This document shows, one piece after another, positions 54,179 to 64,000 of a stretch of DNA of 64,000 nucleotides. Source of the stretch: Alkalihalobacillus sp. LMS39. GTDB taxonomy: Bacteria > Bacillota > Bacilli > Bacillales > Bacillaceae_F. Position numbers and translations under genes: made by a program. The notes under the pieces are model-generated. The model did not search any database and was not told the origin of the DNA. It was given only the letters and a program-made list of their open reading frames with translations. Each line of letters starts with the position of its first letter. Position 1 is the first letter of the stretch. The stretch is from NCBI RefSeq assembly GCF_022812285.1, contig NZ_CP093300.1, positions 3,968,001-4,032,000 on the forward strand, written 5' to 3'.

Positions 54179-55933
54179 TTATAATACACGAGCTTGACCT
54201 CTGTAAATATCGCCACGTGTGCTATCAACAGTGATCTCTTCGCCATCTTTAAATAATGACGTTGCATTTTCAACACCAACAATGACTGGAATTCCAAGGT
54301 TCAGACCAACAACTGCAGCATGAGACGTTAACCCGCCTTCTTCTGTAATGACAGCTGCTGCTTTTTCAAAGGCTGGAATCATATCTTTATCCGTTCCATT
54401 GGTCACAAGGATAGCTCCTTCTACCATGTTGTTAAGAGCATCTTGGTAGTTTGTCGCCACTACCACTTTACCTGTAGCTGCTCTAAGACCGACACCTTGG
54501 CCTTTTGCAACCACTTCACCGATAACGTGTACTTTTAATAAGTTCGTTGTTCCTGATTCACCAACAGGTACCCCTGCTGTAATAACAACAAGATCACCAT
54601 GATTCACTTTACCTGAAGCTAATGATGCTTTCACTGCGATATCTAACATTTCATCCGTCGTTTCAGCCTCATGGCCTAATTGTGGATAAACACCCCAAAC
54701 AAGCGATAATCTTCTCATAACATCTTCATTACTAGTTACGGCAATGATTGGTGCTTTTGGACGATATTTAGCTGTTGCACGTGCTGTAAATCCACTTTCT
54801 GTTGCCGTTAAGATAGCAGAAGCTTCTAAATTAAAGGCTGTATGTGCTACAGATTGGCTAATTGCACTTGTAATCGTAGGTTTGCTCATTTTCACTTGCT
54901 TTGAAAGCAATTCTTGATAATTTAATGCTTCTTCTGTACGACTTGCAATATTATGCATTGTTTGAACAGACTCTACCGGATAATCCCCTGCTGCTGTTTC
55001 ACCAGATAACATGATCGCATCTGTCCCATCAAAAATCGCATTTGCAACATCACTTGCTTCAGCACGAGTTGGTCTAGGATTACGTTGCATCGAATCAAGC
55101 ATTTGCGTAGCTGTAATGACTGGTTTTGCTGCAGCATTACATTTTTTAATTAAATCTTTTTGAACGAGTGGTACTTCTTCAGCAGGAATTTCTACACCTA
55201 AGTCACCACGCGCCACCATTAATCCATCAGAAACTTCAAGAATTTCATCGATGTTATCGACACCTTCTTGATTTTCAATTTTAGGAATAATATCAATGTT
55301 TGTCGCATTGTGACGCTCTAAAAGTTCACGAATTTCAAGAACATCTGTTGCACGTCTAACAAATGATGCCGCAATAAAATCAACGCCTTGCTCAATGCCG
55401 AATCGGATATCAGCAGCATCTTTCTCTGTAATACCTGGGAGGTTTACACTCACGTTAGGAACGTTAACCCCTTTTTTATTTTTTAGAGTTCCGCTATTTA
55501 ATACTTTTGTTTTAATTTCTGTTTGGCCAACTTCTGTTACTTCAAGACCAATTAATCCATCATCTAACAAGATTTTTGAACCTGGCTTAACATCTTGAAC
55601 TAAACCTGGATATGTAATTGAGATTTTATCTTTGTTCCCAACAACTTCAGTCATCGAAACAACTAATTCTTGACCTTGAACGAGCTCAGCAACGCCACCT
55701 TCTAACGTTTGCGTACGAATCTCAGGACCTTTTGTGTCAAGTAAAATCGCGACCGTCTTCCCTGTTCTTTTTGAAGCTTCACGAATGTTTTTAATTCTAG
55801 CCCCATGTTCCTCAAAATCACCATGGGAAAAGTTTAATCGTGCTACATTCATCCCTGCTTCAATTAACTGTACTAATGTTTCTAATTTTTCACTTGCTGG
55901 ACCAATCGTACAAACAATTTTTGTCTTTCTCAT
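54179..55933 (-). CDS. pyk: Pyruvate kinase with C-terminal PEP-utilising domain
   Basis: Pyruvate kinase of 584 aa. The catalytic barrel starts [20 protein letters not shown] and contains the active-site [18 protein letters not shown] and [16 protein letters not shown]. The extra C-terminal domain (about residues 477-584, with [20 protein letters not shown]) is typical of Bacillus and Geobacillus enzymes. It makes ATP and pyruvate and lies 45 bp after pfkA, as an operon. Confidence 0.97.
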   Translation of the reverse strand: MRKTKIVCTIGPASEKLETLVQLIEAGMNVARLNFSHGDFEEHGARIKNIREASKRTGKTVAILLDTKGPEIRTQTLEGGVAELVQGQELVVSMTEVVGNKDKISITYPGLVQDVKPGSKILLDDGLIGLEVTEVGQTEIKTKVLNSGTLKNKKGVNVPNVSVNLPGITEKDAADIRFGIEQGVDFIAASFVRRATDVLEIRELLERHNATNIDIIPKIENQEGVDNIDEILEVSDGLMVARGDLGVEIPAEEVPLVQKDLIKKCNAAAKPVITATQMLDSMQRNPRPTRAEASDVANAIFDGTDAIMLSGETAAGDYPVESVQTMHNIASRTEEALNYQELLSKQVKMSKPTITSAISQSVAHTAFNLEASAILTATESGFTARATAKYRPKAPIIAVTSNEDVMRRLSLVWGVYPQLGHEAETTDEMLDIAVKASLASGKVNHGDLVVITAGVPVGESGTTNLLKVHVIGEVVAKGQGVGLRAATGKVVVATNYQDALNNMVEGAILVTNGTDKDMIPAFEKAAAVITEEGGLTSHAAVVGLNLGIPVIVGVENATSLFKDGEEITVDSTRGDIYRGQARVL

Positions 55934-55978
55934 AACTTGCTTCCAACTCCTTATCGCTCCACTAAGATTTTCTTAATT

Positions 55979-56968
<990 letters not shown>

Positions 56969-57018
56969 TCAAAATACCACTTTCATTAGACGAAAACAAT
57001 AGTCATTCCGCCAAAATA

Positions 57019-57053
57019 GAAAGTGCTTTCTTTACAAAAAGAAAGCACTTTCC
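57019..57053 (-). terminator. Terminator-like hairpin of accDA
   Basis: GAAAGTGCTTTC and GAAAGCACTTTC form a 12-bp stem with a 10-nt loop between accA and pfkA. The T tract is short, so efficiency is uncertain. Confidence 0.7.
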
Positions 57054-57054
57054 C

Positions 57055-58032
57055 TTATTTTATACCAATGGTATCGTTTACAACCGAAAATTGTCCAATT
57101 TGTTTATATTTTATGTAACGCTCTTCCACGAGCTGTTCCTTTGACATTTTTTTCAAGTGTTGCAACGACTGTTCAATAACAGTATCAATAGCTTCTGCTT
57201 GTTGTTGAATACTACGATGTGCTCCGCCTTGAACTTCTGGAATAATTTCATCAATAATACCCATTTCTTTTAAGTCAGGCGCAGTAATTTTCATCGTTTC
57301 TGCGGCACGTTGAGCTTGACCAGCATCTTTCCATAGTAAGGCGGCAGCTCCTTCTGGAGAAATAACAGAAAACCAAGTGTTTTCTAACATATGAATATGA
57401 TTTCCAACACCAATGGCCAAAGCACCACCACTGGCACCTTCTCCAATAATAATACATATTATTGGAACTTTGAGCCCTGCCATAACAAGTAAGTTTTTCG
57501 CAATCGCTTCACTTTGGCCACGCTCTTCGGCCGACATTCCTGGGTATGCTCCCTTTGTATCAATAAAACAAATAATCGGTCTGTTGAACTTTTCAGCCTG
57601 CCTCATTAAACGAAGTGCTTTTCTATAACCTTCTGGGTGAGGCATACCAAAATTCCGACGAATATTTTCTTTTGTATCCCGCCCTCTTTGATGTCCTATA
57701 ACAGTTACAGGAGTTCCTTTATAGTATGCTACTCCACCAACAACAGCCTCATCATCACCATATAATCGGTCACCATGCATTTCGATAAAATCGTTAAATA
57801 ATATATCAATATATTCTAATGTAGTAGGACGCTCACTATGTCGGGCGATTTGCACTCGCTCCCACGGTGTCAATTTCCCATATATATCTTGCTCTAAGTT
57901 CTCGAGTCTTTTTTCAAGCTTCGCAATTTCATCACTTAAATCAATGTCTTTTTCTTTTGTGAAAGACTTTAACTCATTAATCTTTTCTTTCAATTCTACT
58001 ATTGGTTTTTCAAACGATAAATCAGTAGCCAC
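57055..58032 (-). CDS. accA: Acetyl-CoA carboxylase carboxyltransferase alpha subunit
   Basis: AccA of 325 aa, the alpha half of the carboxyltransferase that makes malonyl-CoA for fatty acid synthesis. The core is clear: [50 protein letters not shown] and [15 protein letters not shown]. The start codon is GTG (58030-58032), placed by GGAGGTG. It lies 13 bp after accD, as an operon. Confidence 0.97.
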   Translation of the reverse strand: MATDLSFEKPIVELKEKINELKSFTKEKDIDLSDEIAKLEKRLENLEQDIYGKLTPWERVQIARHSERPTTLEYIDILFNDFIEMHGDRLYGDDEAVVGGVAYYKGTPVTVIGHQRGRDTKENIRRNFGMPHPEGYRKALRLMRQAEKFNRPIICFIDTKGAYPGMSAEERGQSEAIAKNLLVMAGLKVPIICIIIGEGASGGALAIGVGNHIHMLENTWFSVISPEGAAALLWKDAGQAQRAAETMKITAPDLKEMGIIDEIIPEVQGGAHRSIQQQAEAIDTVIEQSLQHLKKMSKEQLVEERYIKYKQIGQFSVVNDTIGIK

Positions 58033-58045
58033 CTTTACACCTCCT

Positions 58046-58891
58046 CTACTTCTTATGCATATCTAATAGTGTTGTTAGTGTTTCTTTTAAGTCATGACGA
58101 TGAACTACTCGATCAAGTTGTCCATGTTTCAACAAAAATTCTGCCGTTTGAAAGTCATCTGGTAATTCTTGACGAATCGTTTGTTCAATAATTCGCCTTC
58201 CAGCAAATCCAATTAAAGCACCAGGCTCAGCAAAATTATAGTCTCCTAGAGAAGCAAAGCTTGCTGAAACTCCTCCTGTTGTTGGATGTGTCATGACCGA
58301 AATGAACAAATTCCCTTGTTCATCAAGCTTACTTAAAGCGGCACTTGTTTTGGCCATTTGCATTAAACTTAGCACGCCTTCTTGCATCCTTGCCCCGCCA
58401 GAAGCAGAAAAAAGAATAAACGGAATTTCTTTTTCAATTGAGCGTTCAATTGCTCTTGCAATTTTTTCACCGACAACAGATCCCATACTTCCCATTCGAA
58501 ATCTTGAATCCATCACTCCAATCACAAGAGGCAAACCTGACATTTTTCCTTCGCCAGTTACTACAGCTTCATTTAAGCCTGTTTTTTTCCTATCTTGTTC
58601 AAGTTTATCCTGATATGTAGGAAATTCAAGGGGATCTTCTGAAATTAAGTTTCCGTTTATCTCTACAAATGTTTCTTCATCAAGTAGGCTTTCTATTCTT
58701 TCATATGCTGACATTCTATGGTGATAACCACAAGAATCACAGACTAAGCAATTTTTCTTTAACTCTTTTGTATACATTATCGTGCGACATGATGGACATT
58801 TCGTCATTAATCCTTCAGGAACCTCTTGTTTCGCACGCTCTGATGGTATCGTAGCATACTTTTTCTTTTTCGAAAAAAAGTCTCTTAACAC
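58046..58891 (-). CDS. accD: Acetyl-CoA carboxylase carboxyltransferase beta subunit
   Basis: AccD of 281 aa with a four-cysteine zinc ribbon (CPSC then CDSC, about residues 30-51) and the crotonase-like core [40 protein letters not shown] and [18 protein letters not shown] chose the GTG at 58889-58891 because AAGAGGTG lies 5 nt upstream and the product [18 protein letters not shown] aligns with other Bacillus AccD starts; the ATG at 58927 adds 12 residues without support. Confidence 0.95.
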   Translation of the reverse strand: MLRDFFSKKKKYATIPSERAKQEVPEGLMTKCPSCRTIMYTKELKKNCLVCDSCGYHHRMSAYERIESLLDEETFVEINGNLISEDPLEFPTYQDKLEQDRKKTGLNEAVVTGEGKMSGLPLVIGVMDSRFRMGSMGSVVGEKIARAIERSIEKEIPFILFSASGGARMQEGVLSLMQMAKTSAALSKLDEQGNLFISVMTHPTTGGVSASFASLGDYNFAEPGALIGFAGRRIIEQTIRQELPDDFQTAEFLLKHGQLDRVVHRHDLKETLTTLLDMHKK

Positions 58892-59001
58892 GATTACACC
58901 TCTTTTTATAATAGACGTTTCTATCAAAATTTACCTAATCATACCATATTCATTGTTTTAGTCGCAATGAATGTAAAGCACTAGAATACATGGAATTATC
59001 G

Positions 59002-59661
59002 TTAAAATCCACTGTTTTTCAAGTGCTCCGATAGCGCGTGAATCGCTTTTTCTTCATTTTTTTCTTTTAACGCTTCATATATTTGTGTATGCTCTTCTAT
59101 TGATGCCGTTGGTCTACCCTCACGTAATAAGGAATCATGAAGAGCGACTTTGTTATATTCTACTAAAGGAACCCAGATGTTTAATAACAATCGATTATGA
59201 CATGCTTCTACAATCGTCTTGTGAAACTTATAATCATCTTCAACTGGTATTGTGCCATCGTTCCATTGTTTTTTTGAATGTTCTATTAACTGTTGTAAAG
59301 TTGCTAATTGTTGTTCTGTTACACGTTGGCATGCAAGGCGTAACGCTTCAACTTCTACGATTTTTCGAGTTTCAGATAAGTCTGCACGAGCCGCCTCATC
59401 TCGTAATATAAAAGATAATATAATTTCAACTAACCGATGGCTATTCCGTTGTTTAATAAACGTTCCTTCGCCTCTTTTTGTTTCAATTAAGTCTAATAAC
59501 TCTAAGGAACGTAGTGCTTCTCTAACGGAAGAACGGCCCACCTGAAGGCGATCACTTAACTCTCGTTCAGATGGGAGTTTGTCCCCTGCTTTCAACTTAT
59601 CTTCGTTCATAATATGTTGAATTTGTTTTAATATTTCAAGATAAACTTTTGACTCTGGCAT
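59002..59661 (-). CDS. GntR/FadR-family (FCD) transcriptional regulator
   Basis: Regulator of 219 aa with an N-terminal winged helix (LPSERELSDRLQVGRSSVRE ALRSLELL) and a C-terminal all-helical FCD ligand-binding domain containing the usual Asp and His ligands (FHKTIVEACHN, EEHTQIYEAL). Ligands of this group are usually small organic acids. I chose the ATG at 59659-59661 with AAAGGTGA upstream. It ends 70 bp before accD and begins 35 bp after the malic enzyme gene, so it may control one of those; the target is unknown. Confidence 0.88.
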   Translation of the reverse strand: MPESKVYLEILKQIQHIMNEDKLKAGDKLPSERELSDRLQVGRSSVREALRSLELLDLIETKRGEGTFIKQRNSHRLVEIILSFILRDEAARADLSETRKIVEVEALRLACQRVTEQQLATLQQLIEHSKKQWNDGTIPVEDDYKFHKTIVEACHNRLLLNIWVPLVEYNKVALHDSLLREGRPTASIEEHTQIYEALKEKNEEKAIHALSEHLKNSGF

Positions 59662-59695
59662 TTGTTCACCTTTTCTCATCTACCATAAAGATGGA

Positions 59696-60928
59696 CTACT
59701 CTATAACAGCTAGTTTTCTCGTTTTTTCTGCTACTTGTTCGGGGTCAACTTTGCGTCGCGCTACACCTGTTTCCATCGCTGTCTTCGCGACAGCCGCTGC
59801 AACAGCTGGAGCCACCCGAGGGTCAAATGGAGCAGGAATAACATAATCCGCTGTAAGCTCTTCTTCTGAGATTAAATCTGCAATCGCATAAACAGCAGCC
59901 ACTTTCATTTCTTCATTAATATGAGTTGCTCTAACATCTAATGCCCCACGGAAAATTCCCGGGAATGCCAGGACATTATTTACTTGGTTTGGAAAATCAG
60001 AACGCCCTGTTCCTATCACTTTGGCCCCTGCTTCCTTTGCTTCCTCTGGCATAATTTCTGGAACAGGATTTGCCATGGCAAAAATAATAGGGTCTTCATT
60101 CATGCTCTCGACCATTTCTTTTGTTAATGAACCGGCAACTGACACCCCAATAAAAACGTCGGTTCCTTTTATTACGTCAGCAAGACTACCTTCTTTGCGG
60201 TCACGATTCGTAAACTTAGCGACTTCATCTTTCACACTGTTCATACCAAATGTTCTACCATCATAAATCGCGCCTTTAGAATCACACATAATAATATCTC
60301 TTACACCCATTCTTTCAAGCAATTTAATAATGGCAATCCCAGCTGCACCTGCTCCATTGGCAACAACTCTAATTTCAGATAATGATTTTCCTGAGAGTTT
60401 TAAAGCATTAATTAATCCCGCTAATGTGACAATAGCTGTTCCATGTTGGTCATCATGGAAAATTGGTATATTTGTTTCTTTTTTCAATCTTTCTTCAATG
60501 ACAAAGCAATTTGGAGCTGCAATATCTTCTAAGTTAATTCCACCAAATGTTGGCTCTAACAATTTTACAGTTTCAACAATTTTGTCTACATCATTTGTCC
60601 GCAAGCAAATCGGGAACGCATCTACTCCTGCAAATGATTTAAATAACACAGCTTTCCCTTCCATAACGGGAAGAGCCGCCTCTGGGCCGATATTTCCTAA
60701 TCCTAGAACCGCAGTCCCATCCGATACAACAGCAACCATGTTGCCTTTCATCGTGTACTCGAATACGTTTTCCACATTATCAAAAATTTCCTTACAAGGT
60801 TCTGCTACTCCAGGTGAATATGCAAGACTTAAATCTCTCGCATTACGAACAGGGACTTTTGATTTTGATTCGAGCTTCCCACGATTAACCCTATGCATAT
60901 GTAATGCTTCTTCTCTAGTTGTTGCCAT
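59696..60928 (-). CDS. ytsJ: NAD(P)-dependent malic enzyme
   Basis: Malic enzyme of 410 aa. The active-site region LSLAYSPGVAEPCKEIFDN, the Lys-containing VMEGKAVLFKSFAGVDAFPI and IFHDDQHGTAIVTLAGLINA are present, with a Rossmann motif VVANGAGAAGIAIIKLL. It decarboxylates malate to pyruvate. The position beside dnaE and accDA corresponds to B. subtilis YtsJ, which prefers NADP; the preference here is inferred. It has no fused phosphotransacetylase domain. Confidence 0.95.
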   Translation of the reverse strand: MATTREEALHMHRVNRGKLESKSKVPVRNARDLSLAYSPGVAEPCKEIFDNVENVFEYTMKGNMVAVVSDGTAVLGLGNIGPEAALPVMEGKAVLFKSFAGVDAFPICLRTNDVDKIVETVKLLEPTFGGINLEDIAAPNCFVIEERLKKETNIPIFHDDQHGTAIVTLAGLINALKLSGKSLSEIRVVANGAGAAGIAIIKLLERMGVRDIIMCDSKGAIYDGRTFGMNSVKDEVAKFTNRDRKEGSLADVIKGTDVFIGVSVAGSLTKEMVESMNEDPIIFAMANPVPEIMPEEAKEAGAKVIGTGRSDFPNQVNNVLAFPGIFRGALDVRATHINEEMKVAAVYAIADLISEEELTADYVIPAPFDPRVAPAVAAAVAKTAMETGVARRKVDPEQVAEKTRKLAVIE

Positions 60929-61024
60929 ATTAAAACAACTCCCTTCCCTATAATACCCTTTACTGGTCAGACCACTTTGAAAAACTGTTTCTATTATAAC
61001 AAAACATTTTCAGTTGTACATCAA

Positions 61025-64000
61025 CTATTCTTTTTTCACGACAACATTTCCTTCTCCAAGTATTCGTTTAAGTGAAGATAAACATTCGTTTTCAAGTTGA
61101 ACAAAATAATGTTTGGACAACTTCTTATACTGTTGTTCACGTTCATAATATAAAATGACCTCAGCCTGTCCAGGAAAAGTTGTTATCACTTCTTTCACTT
61201 CTTGTAGTATTTGATTCGATTCATACTGTGATGGGATTTTTAAAAACAATGTTTCTTTTGCTTTTGGTGGTAATTTCTCTACTAAACAGAGCTTTTCAGC
61301 AATAAAGGTTCGTTTCTCATTTCTCGCTTCCGCTCTTCCTTCAAAAAAGACTAATTGTCCTTCTAACAATTGTTGCTTATATTGTTCAAAGACTTTCGGA
61401 AACACAGTAATATCTATTTCTCCGGTCTCATCACTTACCAGTACGAAAAGCATGTCATCGCCTTTTTTCGTTTTCACTTTTCTTACTTGTTCAACTAAAC
61501 CTGCAATTCTTTGCTTTTTTGGAATCGGTTCAATCAAAGCTAAATCTTGTATATTGTAATCTTGCAAAATAGACTGGAACGCTGTTATAGGATGACCCGA
61601 AAGATAAAAGCCAACCACCTCTTTTTCAAACCGTAACTTTTCTTTGTCTGTAAATGGTGGTACATCATCATATGGTTTTTTTCCTTCATCTATGCTAAAA
61701 AGTTGTCCCACTCCTTCAGAAGTCTTTTTTAGCTCATCACAATACGTTAGCACGTCATCTAAAGAAGCCAATAATTGGGCTCGATGATAACCACACTCGT
61801 CAAAACAGCCTGAAATAATGAGAACCTCAATCGTTTTTTTCGAGACCGTTTTTACATCAACCCGACTACAAAAATCGTATAAGTCTTTATACGAACTTTT
61901 TTGCCTTTTCTTTATGATTTCATACGCTGCTTTTATTCCGACATGTTTAATCGCTTGAAATCCAAATCGAATTGAACCATTCTCCAAACCAAAATGAACT
62001 GAGCTGTTATTAATGGATGGCGGAAGTACTTTTATTCTTACTCGGTTTGCCTCTCTTATATATTGAAGTAATTTCTGGTCATGATAACTAACACTCGTCA
62101 ATAGTGCCGCATAAAAAGCATGTGGATAATGAGCTTTTAAGTACGCTAATTGGTAAGCAATGACACTATAGGCAACCGCATGACTGCGATTAAATCCATA
62201 ATTTGAAAATCTAACAATTTGGTCGTACACTTCATTTGCACTCGATTCACTATATCCACTTTGAATCGCCCCAGCAATAAACTTTGCTCTTTGATGCTCT
62301 AAATCCTCTCGTTTCTTTTTGCTAACAGCTCTACGTAATAAATCTGCTTCTCCTAAAGAAAAACCAGCCATACTAGAAGCAATTTTCATAATTTGCTCTT
62401 GATAAATCATAACCCCATATGTTTTTTCTAAAATCGGTTGCATATGTGGGTGGATATAATATGGTTGTTTTTTTCCATGCTTTCTATCAATATAATCATC
62501 GATAAACTGCATCGGCCCTGGTCTGTACAAAGCATTAACCGCCACAATATCTTCAAATTCTGTTGGGCCTAATTTCTTTAAGACTTGGCGCATCCCTTCC
62601 GATTCTAATTGAAAAACGCCAGTCGTCTCTCCACGACTTAAAAGCTGATACGTCTTTTCGTCTGACATATCGATTTTGTCTATATCGACATCCACCTTTT
62701 CATATGACTGGATTAGTGAAACAATTTCTTCGATTAAGGTTAAATTCCGTAATCCCAGAAAGTCCATTTTAAGCAATCCAATTTCTTCTAATATGGCCAT
62801 CGGATATTGCGTTAATGCCATATCTTCTTGCCCAGGCTGCAATGCGACCGATTGTAACAATGGCTTTTCACTTATTACAATCCCCGCTGCATGTGTGGAT
62901 GTGTGTCTTGGAAGGCCTTCTACTTTTTTAGCTGTTTCAAATAATAACTGTGCTTGTTCTGAGCGTTCAATGAGAGCTTTCATGTCTTTACTTTCTCGAA
63001 GTGCTTTTTGCAACGTCATACCAGGAGCACTCGGAATTTGTTTTGCTAATTTATCAATAATGGCTTGATCGATGACTAATGCTTTCCCTACATCACGAAT
63101 GGCCGCTTTAGCAGCTAATGTCCCAAAGGTAATGATTTGAGCGACGTTGTTTTTACTATATTTCTGTTTCACATATTCAATTACTTCATCTCGACGTTGG
63201 TCAGAGAAATCAATATCAATATCTGGCATCGAAATTCGCTCTGGATTTAAAAAACGTTCAAATAATAAATCATAGCGAATCGGGTCTACTTTCGTAATAT
63301 TTAATAAATAAGCCACTAATGAACCCGCTGCTGAACCACGACCTGGTCCTGTCATAATTCCATTTTCTCTCGCAAACTTCATAAAATCCCAAACAATTAA
63401 GAAATAATCACTAAAGTTCATTGACGCAATAACGTCAAGCTCGTACTCAAGCCGTTGATACACTTTGCTCTCATTTGGGTAGCGAATTTGCACTTCTTTT
63501 TTACATAAATGCTGCAAATACTCGTGAGCTGTCATTTGTTTGTCTGGCAAAGGATATTTTGGTAATAAATGTTGGTGAAAATGCAATTCAACATGACACA
63601 TGTTAGCAATATCAATTGTATGTTGTATCGCCTCTGGAACAGCTTTAAAAAGAGATGTCATCTCATCTTTTGCTTTTAAATAATATTGAAGTGTTTTTTC
63701 TTCTTTTATATTGCTATCTATTGGCTCACCTAACCGAATGGCTTGTACCGTTTCATAAGCCATTGCATCTTCCTTTTCGAGAAAATGAACGTGATTTGTC
63801 GCGACAACCCGGACTTGATGCTTTTTCGCTTGTGTATACAATTCTTCAACCATTTGAATATCTCGTTTTTCATGAAGTTGCAATTCAATAAATATATTTT
63901 CGACTCCTACTTGATGAATAAATTGTTGAATAACATTCGTTGCTTCATCATATTGTTGTTGAAATATAGCTTTTGATAGCTCCCCATCTTCAAATGGAAG
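61025..64000 (-). CDS. dnaE: DNA polymerase III alpha subunit DnaE (5' end beyond window)
   Basis: The last 991 codons of DnaE; the frame stays open to the right edge, so the PHP start is missing. The catalytic core includes MTGPGRGSAAGSLVAYLL and MPDIDIDFSDQRRDEVIEYV with the paired aspartates, then the fingers region (FQLESEGMRQVLKKLGPTEF), helix-hairpin-helix (KHVGIKAAYEIIKKR) and the C-terminal OB domain (RIAGLVEQVRKVKTKKGDDM). In Bacillus DnaE extends RNA primers on the lagging strand before PolC takes over. The order dnaE-ytsJ matches B. subtilis. Confidence 0.96.
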   Translation of the reverse strand, partial: LPFEDGELSKAIFQQQYDEATNVIQQFIHQVGVENIFIELQLHEKRDIQMVEELYTQAKKHQVRVVATNHVHFLEKEDAMAYETVQAIRLGEPIDSNIKEEKTLQYYLKAKDEMTSLFKAVPEAIQHTIDIANMCHVELHFHQHLLPKYPLPDKQMTAHEYLQHLCKKEVQIRYPNESKVYQRLEYELDVIASMNFSDYFLIVWDFMKFARENGIMTGPGRGSAAGSLVAYLLNITKVDPIRYDLLFERFLNPERISMPDIDIDFSDQRRDEVIEYVKQKYSKNNVAQIITFGTLAAKAAIRDVGKALVIDQAIIDKLAKQIPSAPGMTLQKALRESKDMKALIERSEQAQLLFETAKKVEGLPRHTSTHAAGIVISEKPLLQSVALQPGQEDMALTQYPMAILEEIGLLKMDFLGLRNLTLIEEIVSLIQSYEKVDVDIDKIDMSDEKTYQLLSRGETTGVFQLESEGMRQVLKKLGPTEFEDIVAVNALYRPGPMQFIDDYIDRKHGKKQPYYIHPHMQPILEKTYGVMIYQEQIMKIASSMAGFSLGEADLLRRAVSKKKREDLEHQRAKFIAGAIQSGYSESSANEVYDQIVRFSNYGFNRSHAVAYSVIAYQLAYLKAHYPHAFYAALLTSVSYHDQKLLQYIREANRVRIKVLPPSINNSSVHFGLENGSIRFGFQAIKHVGIKAAYEIIKKRQKSSYKDLYDFCSRVDVKTVSKKTIEVLIISGCFDECGYHRAQLLASLDDVLTYCDELKKTSEGVGQLFSIDEGKKPYDDVPPFTDKEKLRFEKEVVGFYLSGHPITAFQSILQDYNIQDLALIEPIPKKQRIAGLVEQVRKVKTKKGDDMLFVLVSDETGEIDITVFPKVFEQYKQQLLEGQLVFFEGRAEARNEKRTFIAEKLCLVEKLPPKAKETLFLKIPSQYESNQILQEVKEVITTFPGQAEVILYYEREQQYKKLSKHYFVQLENECLSSLKRILGEGNVVVKKE

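Overview
This window is a core chromosomal segment of a low-GC, spore-forming member of the Bacillaceae. The evidence is a sspI small acid-soluble spore protein gene, the ytxC, ytaF and ytvI sporulation-associated families, T-box leaders upstream of pheS and thrS, strong AGGAGG-type ribosome binding sites, and a gene order that follows the uvrC-trxA-etfA to dnaE stretch of Bacillus subtilis. Differences from that order (hflKC, mqnC, a kinB-like kinase beside dnaI, a second acyl-CoA ligase, no rnhC between zapA and pheT) suggest a Bacillus relative outside the subtilis group, possibly an alkaliphile-type lineage; that placement is inference. No phage, IS element, CRISPR array, rRNA or tRNA gene was seen.

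Layout. 1-700: 5' end of uvrC and trxA. 710-1331: a gene-free tract of 114-bp tandem repeats and four copies of a 19-21 bp element. 1332-10583: fatty-acid beta-oxidation genes (etfA, etfB, fadB, fadR and two lcfA paralogues), with glycerate kinase and a 2-hydroxyacid dehydrogenase between the paralogues. 10783-16351: DUF350 gene, mutS2, polX, cvpA, zapA. 16716-20466: pheST with a Phe T-box. 20519-24888: rRNA methylase, sspI, M42 peptidase, dUTPase, ysdB (SigW promoter) and small membrane proteins. 24949-26375: infC-rpmI-rplT with an L20-type leader. 26495-28715: thrS with a Thr T-box. 28789-34947: ytxC, kinB-like kinase, mqnC, dnaI, dnaB. 35189-43999: nrdR, a conserved-looking unknown gene, speD, gapB, coaE, ytaF, mutM, polA, hflC. 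43992-51617: hflK, phoPR and the citZ-icd-mdh TCA block. 51867-64000: ytwI, ytvI, fxsA, pfkA-pyk, accDA, a GntR regulator, the malic enzyme ytsJ and the 3' part of dnaE.

How the genes work together. FadR-type operators sit at the fadR and first lcfA promoters, as expected for acyl-CoA-responsive control of fatty-acid degradation. Glycolysis and gluconeogenesis (pfkA, pyk, gapB), the TCA entry genes (citZ, icd, mdh), malonyl-CoA synthesis (accDA) and the malic enzyme form a central carbon block; gapB carries two CcpN-like boxes. Replication and repair functions (dnaI, dnaB, polA, mutM, dnaE, nrdR, mutS2, polX) are interleaved.

Most of the window is ordinary core genome. The least explained parts are in non-coding or very short sequence: the speD leader with a possible Shine-Dalgarno-sequestering element, the infC leader with an overlapping 45-codon ORF, a 27-aa membrane peptide ORF after the DUF350 gene, and several repeats. 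I did not find a clearly new multi-gene system.
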